Source: Pelagophyceae sp. CCMP2097 (lineage: Eukaryota > Sar > Pelagophyceae). Taken from it: DNA of 14,813 bases. The notes under the pieces are model-generated. The model was given only the letters and a program-made list of their open reading frames with translations, did not search any database and had not been told where the DNA came from. The position numbers and the translations under genes are program-made. Where the stretch lies: NCBI GenBank assembly GCA_026770575.1, contig MU657339.1, positions 2,329-17,141 of the forward strand, read 5' to 3'. Shown piece after piece: positions 6,761 through 14,813 of the stretch. The stretch's first letter is position 1; the number at the start of each line of letters is the position of its first letter.

Positions 6761-7780
6761 GCTGGACACGTTTACAACTTTGCTTTTCACACCTTTTTTT
6801 AGTCTCGCAGACAATCTACTTTAGCGCCGGAAGCCAAAGTGCCAGAGCAGAGGACCGGACCCAACCCTGGGCCATTCAAAATCGGTCTTCACCCTCTGCT
6901 TTAGCACCGACACGCCAACTAGCGCCATCGCAACCCGCAGGGCTTTCCGACAGACCAAGAACGAAGGGCCAAAGTTATTGGCGGCCATTACCTCAGCGAG
7001 GAGACGCCCCGGGAATCTGGCGACGCGCGCTCCAAGGCATGGCCAAGGGCCTTCCGGCCTAGAAGCCTGACTTCGTTTCGAGGTTTATTGATATAGACCC
7101 CTCTGGACTAGAGCCCCACTCAGGGTGGATTATAAGCAAGCAACCAACTTAGCACGAATTTGATAGGTTTTAAACAAGAATCGAAAAATGATAGTATCAA
7201 CAAAATGGGGAGTATTATCATACATGATGAAATCAACCTTAGCATGAATTGATAGAGAATCAAAAAGGGGAATTTTCTCGCTTATTTTGCCAAAAATTTC
7301 CTAACGAGGCGCAGCGTAGGCGGAACAATCTCCCAGAATATGATATACTGATTCTGTGCACCGCTGATGGCAACACAAGTATCACCGCGCCTCCGCGGCT
7401 CCGACAGGGCCCGAGGGCGCAGGCCGCTGAGTCGCAGGACGCCCCGGGATGGTGCGATGGCCGTCATTAGCAGTGGGAAGATTTGCTTAACCTTAATGCA
7501 ATGGCGTTGACGGCGGCAGACCCGAGGGCGACATCGCCCCGGAAGCCTATGGAAGGGCCCAAGGGCCGCGACAGGGATGGGGCGATGACCGCGCGGAGCC
7601 GCGGAGCCGGGCGTCGCGGAGACGCGGAGCGTGCCGCCGGCGCGAGGCCGACGGGCCTAGACCGCAAGCTGGCCCGGGAGCTCGGCGAAGTTCCGGGCCG
7701 TGGCGGTGGCGCGGCGCGCCACTGTGTCGCGCCAGCGCGGCAGCGTCGCCTACCCGGCGCGGGTCGGGGCGAGGGGCAAC
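6761..7780. other. Long interval without a supported gene
   Basis: Open frames exist (plus 6691-7062, 7249-7470 and 7483-7917), mostly starting at non-ATG codons and lacking recognisable domains. An imperfect direct repeat lies at about 7145-7165 and 7226-7246: the first reads CAACTTAGCACGAATTTGAT, the second CAACCTTAGCATGAATTGAT. From 7380 the DNA becomes very GC-rich, with short repeated words such as CCCGAGGGCG and GGAGCCGCGGAG. Confidence 0.45.
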
Positions 7781-8929
7781 CTACGCGTGGCCTCTCGGGT
7801 GAGTCACCTCTGCGGCACCGTTGTCGTCGTCGTCCTCGGCCTCTTCGTCCTTCGAGTCGGCGTCGGCGGCCTTCTCGCCGTCGGATTCCTTCTCGTCTTC
7901 GTTGGACTCGTCGTTGACGGATGCATCGTCGTCGTCGTCGTCGTCATCGTCGGACACCGTGAGGTCCAGGATGTTCGTCTTGGTCACCTGCAGTCACATC
8001 CGCTTCGCGTGCGCCTTGACGGCGTCGTTCATGCCCCTCTTGCCGCGCAACGATTTTGGCCGGCCGCGCGGCGTCGGATTTGCCAGCGGCATTGTCAGGC
8101 ACTCTGGCAAATCCTCCTCATCGACGTCGAAGTGCGGCAGCGGCCACGTGCCGCCGGCGGCGTACTGCCGGCGGAACATCGAAGTTGTGTCGGGGGCGAA
8201 GACGCACTCCCCCAGCGAGCGGCAGAACTTGGAGCAGCCGAACGCGATGTGCGCGCAAGGCTTCGTGTTGGCAAAAGGCACGCCGCACGTGCACGTCACC
8301 TCGGCGGCGCCGAGGTCGATGTCAAAGTGCAGCGTCGCCTTGAGGCGGCTGTAGACGCGGCCCTTGCCGCTCGCCTCGTGGGTTTAGACGATGCGCGTAC
8401 ACTGGAGAGGGGCGTCCGCCTCCAGCTTGGCCAGCTCCAAGATAACCGCGGCCGGCGTATACGTGCGCGTCGCCGCCGCCTCGGCTGCGTGCTTCAGGTA
8501 CTGCTCCTCGCCGTACTCGACGAGTTTCTTCGGCGCGAAGCCGGCCGTCGCGGCGCGCCGCATCTCCATGAGCGCCTAGTTGTCGCTATCGACTCGGTTT
8601 GACGTCGGCTTGGTGTGGAAGACGCCGGGGGTCTGCAGCACGAACTGCACCTTTAATGGCAACTTCTTGACGAACGCGAGGCCCTTGGGCGTCAGCTTGC
8701 CCAAGGCGCGCTCTTGCATCTCGGGCGTCGTCGCGAGCACGCACGCCTTGTAGCGCAACGAGGCGCCCTCCGTGTCGCCCTTGGCCGACGTTTGGCCGCG
8801 GTGGTCAATACAGATTAACTTGTCGCTCAGCGGGCGGATCTTGGCGATGGAAGCTTCGCCGCCCTTGTCGGCGTCCGCGACGAGGCCGACGCCCTTTGCG
8901 TTGATGAGCGCCACAAGCAGCTTAGATCG
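7781..8929 (-). pseudogene. Mutator-like (MULE) transposase, C-terminal part, with three in-frame stops
   Basis: One minus-strand frame runs 383 codons from 8929 to the stop at 7781, broken only by TAG (8576-8578), TAA (8384-8386) and TGA (7994-7996). In order it shows GLVADADKGG (about 8857-8886, the second catalytic Asp region of MULE transposases), a C-x2-H-type ICIDH (8801-8815), TSNRVDSDN (8579-8605, the place of the family's N-x2-E-S-x-N catalytic Glu, here Asp), a SWIM zinc finger CTCGVPFANTKPCAH (8249-8293), a GRPKSLRGKRG basic tract, and an acidic tail with nine consecutive Asp (7925-7951). The N-terminal domain and first catalytic Asp are missing: a stop lies just upstream at 8930-8932. 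The open frames on the plus strand over this region are shadows of GC-rich codons. Confidence 0.82.
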
Positions 8930-9530
8930 CTATCGAAAACACATCTTAAAACTTGATTTTTGCATGCCCCCGCAAGCCCGTCAAATGACATCCGGCGTGT
9001 GTTTACTGTACAGTCTGAGTCTGAATCAAATCGTTCTTATTGAGACAAGGAGAGCTGTGAGCAAGATAAGGTTTGAGTCGCAAGCATCTCGCCGTCACGC
9101 CGCTTGTCGTGATCCGACTCGGCGCGCACGGGGCCGTCGCGAAACGCGCCGCGCGCCAGCGGTTCGGCCATTTTTTTTTAGACTTCCCCTTTTTGAGAAC
9201 ATATGTCCATTTTTGAGGCACCACACAGCGCGAACGACGCGGGCTCCGTTGGACCCTAAGGTTTCTATCGGATGGGCCTCGCCTCCCCACGCGATGAAGC
9301 CCTTAGGGTCCAAAGGAGCGGCCCCCCGCCCGACGAACGAGGTCCCCCAAGTAACCTTCGGCCTGTGGACTAGCGAAAACTAGCGAGTCTGAACTTCAAT
9401 GATAACGGGCTTGAATTTGCAAATCCTTGCATCGAAAATTTGGTATCTGTAACCGTTCCGAAAACGTTGTTTAGCGATATTTTTGAAACACGACCTAAGC
9501 TGGTAGTGGCGCCGAGTAAGTCCTTGGCTA
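8930..9530. other. Spacer between MULE remnant and inverted-repeat unit
   Basis: No gene is supported. The plus frame through 8772-9383 (203 codons) starts antisense to the MULE fragment and has no domain. Poly-T runs occur near 9172-9179. Confidence 0.5.
9243..9319. repeat. 19-bp-arm stem-loop
   Basis: Arms 9243-9261 (GCTCCGTTGGACCCTAAGG) and 9301-9319 are reverse complements with one mismatch, separated by 39 bases. Confidence 0.8.
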
Positions 9531-10675
9531 GGCTGCCACAACTGATCCGTTGAACGGATCATTGTATGGTGTGTGTTTACGAAAAGGTTGCTCTTGGTCT
9601 CCCCCTGAAAAGGGCACTTTTTTGAATGCGCGTGGCGCGCTGCGCATGCGCGTCCCATAGACTTGCTGAGCGGCGCCATGGACGACCTAAAGGGGCTGGG
9701 AGGGCCCAGCGCGCAAACGACCGGCGCGGAGACCGCGCGGCTCGAAAAAAAGGAGCCTGAGGAGGTCGGGACCGCTGCGCTCCCGGCGCTGTTTGCGACA
9801 ACGACCGCGCCGCTGCGGTCGCCCTCGGGGCCGGCCGCGACACCCGCCTCGGCGTCGTCTCGCCCGTCATCAGCGCCCACTACTGGGGGCTGCCTGAGTC
9901 GTTTGCGGTGAAGCTAGCTTGTCCTTCCGGAAGGGGCAAACCGAGAGGAATTTCTGTGTAGAATGTCAATAAGAGGGCTTTTTGGATTTAATAAGTTCCT
10001 AAAACGACACGCGATGGGAAGTGATGGGAAGTACACAATTATGGCGGGGTTCGATTCAACGCACGAATGGAGGCGTATCTGGCCCAGAACTGTCCAAGTC
10101 CAGGCACTTTTTATCACTCGCCAAAATATCATCTGTATCGGCCAGGTTAGGGCCGATAGAGGCGCGCAGATCGAAACCACTTTTGCAGCCCCATCCATTG
10201 GGACCATGACCGCGCGTGGCCAAGTTTCTAAATGATTCCGGATTGAGGGGAAGGAGAACTAGCGTGTCTAAAATTGACTGTTTTTGTATGGAGTCCCATT
10301 TGCAAGCGCGTTGTGGGAAGTCCACAATTCCGGCGCGGATCGACGCAACACATAGTGGGCGACCGCTCTGCCGTGGAGTTGTGGACTTCCCGGGCAGGAA
10401 TGCAAAGTTCTCACGCTGCCAAGCAACAAACTTTGCCGATCCAATGTATACGATAGAGGCACGCGCTTCAAAAACCCTTGTGCAGGCCTATCAAGAAGGA
10501 CCCCAACCGCACGTGGCCAAACTCCTAGCCGATTCTGACGGCAGCGCGAGGAGCGCGGACGTGCCCAATGTGAACTGTTCCGGGACCCGCAAGAAGAAAG
10601 GAGAGAGAGAAGGGGAGAGTAAAAACGTAAACACACACCACTTTCGGTCCGTTCAACGGATCGGTTGTGGCATCC
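9531..10675. mobile_element. 1145-bp unit with about 50-bp terminal inverted repeats (non-autonomous transposon, or copia LTR)
   Basis: The left end 9531-9580 matches the reverse complement of 10626-10675. Both contain TGCCACAAC, GATCCGTTGAACGGA and TGGTGTGTGTTTACG, with few mismatches and a short gap. TA lies at both flanks (9529-9530 and 10676-10677). Inside are a short Ala/Ser/Thr-rich open frame (from ATG 9678, about 77 codons, no domain) and a tandem duplication. It may be a TA-inserting DNA element. The alternative is the 5' LTR of the copia element that follows: TGCCACAAC...GTTGTGGCA starts with TG and ends with CA. The long TIR favours the transposon reading. Confidence 0.7.
9990..10590. 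repeat. Imperfect tandem duplication of about 290-297 bp
   Basis: GGGAAGTACACAATT (10026) recurs as GGGAAGTCCACAATT (10315). CGATAGAGGCGCGC (10154) recurs as CGATAGAGGCACGC (10451), followed by CCGCGCGTGGCCAAGTTTCT and its counterpart CCGCACGTGGCCAAACTCCT. The units are clearly related but well diverged. The second also contains a hairpin, GGGAAGTCCACAA (10315-10327) against TTGTGGACTTCCC (10379-10391). Confidence 0.75.
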
Positions 10676-10689
10676 TACCTTGGCCGGTG

Positions 10690-10709
10690 AGAGAGAGATA
10701 TCTCTCTCT
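10690..10709. repeat. 20-bp perfect GA/TC palindrome around GATATC
   Basis: AGAGAGAGATATCTCTCTCT is perfectly self-complementary. It sits between the inverted-repeat unit and the proposed primer-binding site, so it would lie near the 3' end of a copia 5' LTR. No function can be assigned. Confidence 0.8.
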
Positions 10710-10745
10710 ACCATAAATCAACTCCCGTTCCGAGTGTCCTTCTCT

Positions 10746-10760
10746 CATGGTAGCTCGAGA
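10746..10760 (+). other. Candidate copia primer-binding site TGGTAGC
   Basis: TGGTAGC directly follows a CA dinucleotide (10744-10745) and is complementary to the GCUACCA 3' end common in eukaryotic initiator tRNA-Met. It lies 57 bases before the Gag start, as expected just downstream of a 5' LTR. Only seven bases match, and the LTR itself cannot be proven without its partner downstream. Confidence 0.35.
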
Positions 10761-10830
10761 TTGTTAAGGCGGACGATACGTGAAGAGGGAAGAACCAACG
10801 CGATGGCGGGGTCCCAGGACGGGCCCGAAG

Positions 10831-10872
10831 ATCCGCCCAGAAGCGAAGAAGATCCGCCCAGAAGCGAAGAAA
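10831..10872 (+). repeat. 21-bp tandem duplication inside copia Gag
   Basis: GATCCGCCCAGAAGCGAAGA plus one A is repeated twice in frame, giving two copies of the heptad DPPRSEE. It lies in the N-terminal low-complexity extension. Confidence 0.9.
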
Positions 10873-13800
10873 ACGGAAGTTCCGAGAGTTCAAGCTCGGG
10901 CACGGACGACGCCGACGTCGACGCTGCCGCCGAGGCGGTGAAGCAACTGTCGATTGAAGAAGCGGGCGCCGCGAAAGCGGGCCCGCCGCCCATCGCGGGC
11001 GCCGCGCAAACGGGCCCGCCGGCCACCGCAGGCGCCGCTTCCGACGCCGAGGCGCTCGCCGCCCTACGCGCCGAGGCGCGCGGGGCGGCGCTCACCATCG
11101 CACGCGCCGAGGCGCGCGCCGACGCCGCCGCACGCGCCGAGGCGCTCGACCGCATTCGGCCGTTCCTGTGGCGGACTGCCTCGACGCGTGCGGCGCGACG
11201 CAAGCTCAACGCTTTACGCGTCGAGGACGCACGCGCCGAGGCGCGCGTCGCCTTACGCGACGAGATACGCGCCGAGGTGAGCGCCGAGGTACGCGCCGAG
11301 GTACTCGCCATCGTTGCGGACGAGGCGCGCGCGCTCACCGGAGCGCAGACCGAGGCGCCAGTCGTCGGGCGCACCGAGGCGTTGTCAACCGTCGACGCGC
11401 GCGCCGGAGTGATCGCCATCGACACCGCCGTGCCGCCCGTCGACGCGCGCGCCAGGGTGGCCGCCGTCGACACCGTTGTGCTTCCTGAACCACCGCCCAA
11501 GTGGCACAAGATGGACCTCAGAGACTGCCAGCGTTTTCTTGACGGCGTTGACACCTTCGGCCTGTGGAACACGAATTTCATGGCAGCACTCCGGCGAAAC
11601 AACATGTTAGAGATTGCCACGTGCAACGCCAAAGACTTCTTGGACATCACGCCTCACGTCAAACGGCAGCCCAAAGCGGCGACCGAGGCCCTGTGGAGCA
11701 GGTCGTGCAACGACCTGGGCGCGATACTCGTCTTGCTCTGCGACGCCTCGGCTCAGCGCACGATGCGCTTGGCGGAGCCCGACTTGCAACACGGCCCAAC
11801 CATGTACGCGGCGCTGAAGGCAAAGTACGAGCCCGAAAACGCATCTTGCGGCGGCGTCATTCTGCCGCGCATCGTGAACACGTTTTTGCAGGTCGGTGGC
11901 GACATCACGTCGCACATCGACCAAATTATCGACGACAACCTCAAGCTCTCCAAAGCGGCTAGGACGCTCGCTTTTACCGACCCCCAATTACGTCAGGTCA
12001 TCCTCGACAGCCTGCCTATCTCGATGGAGACGACCGTCACTCTGTGTACGAACATGCCGGGCACGCAGACACTCAGCGGCCTTTGCGACGAGCTCAAGCG
12101 GCTGCAACTGAGGCGCTCGGCGCAGCAGCAGCACGGCGCAAACGGCATGATCGTCGTGCAAGGACGAATACCGTCGCCGCCGCCGCCGCAGCAGCAGTGG
12201 CCATCGCAGTCCGTCCCGCCCAGCGGGCGAGGCGGACGAGGCGGGCGCGGAGGGCGCGGCGGGCGCAACGGGCGTTTCGGACGCGCCAACCTCGACACAA
12301 ACGCTGCACAGTCGCTTAGAGGCCAATGCTTCGGCTGCGGCGAGTTCGGGCACAAACAAAACGACTGCCCGCACGCATCGTCGTCGTCGCAAAACCCGCA
12401 GTCGCGGCGGCAGCAGCAGCAGCCGCTGCAGCTGCAGTCGTCGCCGCAATCGGATCCACAGCAGCAGATGCAGCAACCGACCTGGAAGCAACCTGGGGGG
12501 TTCGCAGCAGCGCAGCTGCTGCCGCAGCAGCGCTCGTGGTCGCCGTCGAAGGGGTTCAACCCGGAGGAAAACAGCGGCGGGCACGGCGCCATGCCTCAAC
12601 GGGAGCACATGGAATGGGAAAGCGCACGACTCGCCAACGGCGCTTTAACGCACGTTTTTGGCGGCGACAGCGCCGGACTCGAAAACGGTGGTCAAGGGTT
12701 TCACGGTTACGTCTTGGCAGTAAAGCCGTGCCCGCCGCCGTGGAGTTTCGACGGCAGGATCGCATTCCAAGTGGACCACGGTTCGGCAGTCGAAACGCCG
12801 TCTCACGACGAAGTCGACGACGATGTCGACGACGAGACCGACGGACTTTATTCTTGGCACCTGGAGAAAATTTACATTAAGTCCTCGAGCCTACTACATG
12901 GAAACGTCTCCTCCGAAGATCTTGATTTCGAGACGGCCGGCGGCGCGGCGGGCACGTCTCGCAACGCAGCTCCGACTGTGTCTATCTCAGGCGCGGATTG
13001 CCCGACACAATTATCCGAGGAGACTGCATGCGTGTGGACGATGGCTGATAGTGGAGCAAGCGGTTATATTACGTCGCACGACGAAGGCCTCAAAGACATT
13101 AACTACAGCACTATGTCAACCCTCACCGGCGTTTTCGGCGCCGGAAAGACGCGCGGTTGGGGGAAAACGGCCATCTCTTTCGTCGCCGACGACGGCAGCC
13201 TCGTCCCGTTCGAATCGCCCGAGGGCCTGCTCGTCGCCACTACGGCAAGTGGCGGGGTGCGCCTCCTCGGCGAGGGCGCGATCCGCCGCCAAGGCTTCAT
13301 CCTCGACACCGCCGGCCAGCGCATTGTCGTCGATTGCGACCGCTCTATTCCGACGTTTTTCGACGGCAACCACCACTGGATAAGGACGCTGGTCCACAAG
13401 CCGGACGAGCGGCAATTTGCTGGCGTGGCTATCACAAACGCGCTGCAAAAGCTCTGGCACCGACGCTGTAACCACAGAGACGTCCGGCGCCTGCTGGCCG
13501 TGACAATCGGAGCCGGTGATTTTGGTAAAGTGCCGAAGATGGCGCCCGGGGAGCCTTTATGCTGGACTTGCGCCGACGCAAAGTCGCGGCGCAGAGATCG
13601 CGGCGCTGCTCAGCCCATGTCCGCGCGCTATACAGTCCCGTGGCACAGTTTACAAGTCGACGTCGCGCACCTCAGCGAGCCCATTTTTAATGTCAAATAC
13701 GTTTTGGGCGTCACTGACGAGTGTACTCGGCGGACGAAGCACTATTTCCTGTCGCGACTTTTGGCGCCGCCGTTAAACTCAAAATCGAGGCGCTGCTCGA

Positions 13801-14579
13801 CTACGTTGTTTCGCGGGGATTTAAAGTCAAGCGCATAAAGACCGACGGCGCCAAGTACCTTATAGAAGGTGGGGTCAACGAGTTTCTCCCGCGCAAACGG
13901 CATCGTCCACGAGATGACCGCAGCGCACACGCACAATCAAATCGGCGTCGTCGAGAACAGCAACCTCACCACGTTCAATGACGCGCGCGCCATCATGCTC
14001 GAGCGCGGCATGCCGCCGTTTAATCTACTCAAGGCAATCGAAATCGTTGACTACGTCAAAGACCACATGCCGAACGCGAGCAACCCGGGACACATGACGC
14101 CGTACGAGCGTGAGACGGGCCGAAAACCGTCCGTCGGCCACCTCGTCGTCCCATTTTCGGTCGGATCGTTGTACCTCGAGCCAAGCAAGAGACTGCGAAA
14201 GGACGCCGGCGCAAAGGGAGCGCAGTGCATCCACCTAGGCTACTGTGAAAACAGTAAGATGTACACCGTCATGCTTTACGACGACAAGTCCATCTGGTAC
14301 TCGGGCAACGTAGATTTCGACGAGTCGACTTACGACGCGCCGCTGGAATTTTGCAGCAACGTGCCTGGCGCATTCTTTAGCCGCGAGGGAAAGTCGATGG
14401 CCTCGGGAACGGAGTCTCTCCAGCTCGTAACACACCCGCTGGCGGCGCCGTCGCAGTCCAACACGTTCGGCACGCTCCGCACGTTCGACGTGCGAGCGGG
14501 CGCTGACAGTTCGCTGGAACGCTCCCCCGGGTCGTGGAGTCAGTTCGCTTACAAAGCGCCGCCAAACGTTATCACCGAT

Positions 14580-14813
14580 CTACCACCGGTTCCGACGCCA
14601 CGACGGTCGGGTCTGCCTTTGCGGGAGCCAGATTCGCCGCAACCGCCGCCGAGACCGCCCTCGGAGACGTCTCCGGCGTTGGACTCGCCGGCGGGTCTGC
14701 CTTTGCGGCCGCCGAGCCTGCCTCCGAGGACCTCGCCACAGCCCTCGCTGGACTCGCCACAGGGACTGCCCCCGCCACCGTCGGGACTGCCTCCGCAACC
14801 GTCGCTGGACACG
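14580..14813 (+). repeat. Proline/serine-rich repetitive coding tract after copia integrase
   Basis: Degenerate repeats of SGLPLR, LDSP and PQPSLD-type words appear in the polyprotein frame, including two near-identical GGGTCTGCCTTTGCGG blocks (14610 and 14692). This would be the linker between integrase and reverse transcriptase, a region known to vary in copia elements. It runs off the window. Confidence 0.75.

Larger units (their letters stand above)
10746..14813 (+). mobile_element. Ty1/copia-type LTR retrotransposon, 5' part, truncated by the window edge
   Basis: The order Gag, CCHC zinc knuckle, protease, HHCC domain, integrase is read in one direction with no reverse transcriptase before the integrase. 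This is the copia (Pseudoviridae-type) order, not the gypsy order. Reverse transcriptase, RNase H and the 3' LTR should lie beyond the right edge. The 5' LTR end is probably at about 10745. Confidence 0.85.
10803..14813 (+). pseudogene. Copia Gag-Pol polyprotein (Gag, protease, integrase), two compensating frameshifts
   Basis: From ATG 10803: residues 1-233 are Ala/Arg/Glu-rich with short repeats; the Gag core begins near 234 (WHKMDLRDCQRFLDGVDTFG). A Gln-rich stretch and an RGG-rich tract (475-494) precede the zinc knuckle C509-x2-C512-x4-H517-x4-C522. The protease active site is D749-S-G-A-S-G, inside VWTMADSGASG. The integrase zinc domain is H886, H891, C920, C923, and the first catalytic Asp is D953 (LQVDVAHL). 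Near 13745-13790 the frame slips by one, so that frame ends at TAA 13836-13838. Homology continues in frame 2 (KTDGAK, second Asp, codon 13844-13846) and returns to the original frame near 13885, with the third catalytic residue, Glu, in GVVEN (codon 13953-13955). It then stays open to the edge, through TPYERETGRKP, a copia-like IHLGY and VDFDES, into a Pro/Ser-rich tail. The two slips suggest a dead copy; a sequencing error cannot be excluded. Confidence 0.88.

Noticed and set aside
7994..8578. Stop-codon reassignment to explain the MULE frame
   Set aside because: All three stop codons would have to be reassigned, and the kinase and copia frames use none of them internally over more than 1200 codons.
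7700..8602. 300-codon plus-strand frame opposite the MULE fragment
   Set aside because: Its Val-rich tract is the antisense of the Asp run, while the minus frame has recognisable transposase motifs.
13740..13895. Programmed ribosomal frameshift in copia
   Set aside because: Known programmed shifts occur between Gag and Pol, not within integrase, and here a second opposite shift would be needed. Decay or error is simpler.

Overview
This window looks like a transposon-rich, GC-rich stretch of nuclear DNA from a eukaryotic microbe, perhaps an alga or another protist; I cannot place the species. The evidence is a Ty1/copia-type retrotransposon, a Mutator-like (MULE) transposase remnant, several TA-flanked miniature inverted-repeat elements (MITEs), tRNA-derived sequences and many minisatellites. 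Coding stretches use GC-rich third positions, and there are no bacterial-style operons.

Layout. 1-790: a 69-bp minisatellite (23 codons per unit) running into a short unique tail, probably a decayed repeat-protein gene. 791-1283: unassigned, with a TATA-like site. 1284-1846: a 563-bp MITE with perfect 34-bp terminal inverted repeats (TIRs). 1895-2524: the only intact host-like gene, a P-loop polynucleotide-kinase-type protein, starting 49 bp after the MITE. 2904-3602: a second, diverged MITE of the same family, carrying a nested 258-bp near-perfect hairpin element and a tRNA-like SINE piece. 3605-5146: AT-richer non-coding DNA with small repeats. 5147-5537: a large foldback. 5590-5932: a 30-bp/120-bp higher-order repeat. 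6200-6760: a 71-bp minisatellite and a 69-bp duplication. 7781-8929 (minus): a MULE transposase fragment broken by three in-frame stops. 9531-10675: a 1145-bp unit with about 50-bp inverted ends and an internal tandem duplication. 10803 to the right edge: a copia Gag-protease-integrase reading frame with two compensating frameshifts in integrase; it leaves the window before reverse transcriptase.

How it fits together. Apart from the kinase gene, nearly everything readable is mobile or repeat DNA, some of it nested. The MITEs share a terminal motif (TA, then GGGAGGTTCA or GACAGGTTCA), and two of them carry dense GTTCWGAAC palindromes that could be binding sites for an absent transposase. The hairpin element and the 9531-10675 unit share a second palindrome, GATCCGTTGAACGGATC. 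I see no clear new multi-gene system. The most unusual items are the MITE family and its nesting, the decayed 23-residue repeat gene and the 30/120-bp array.
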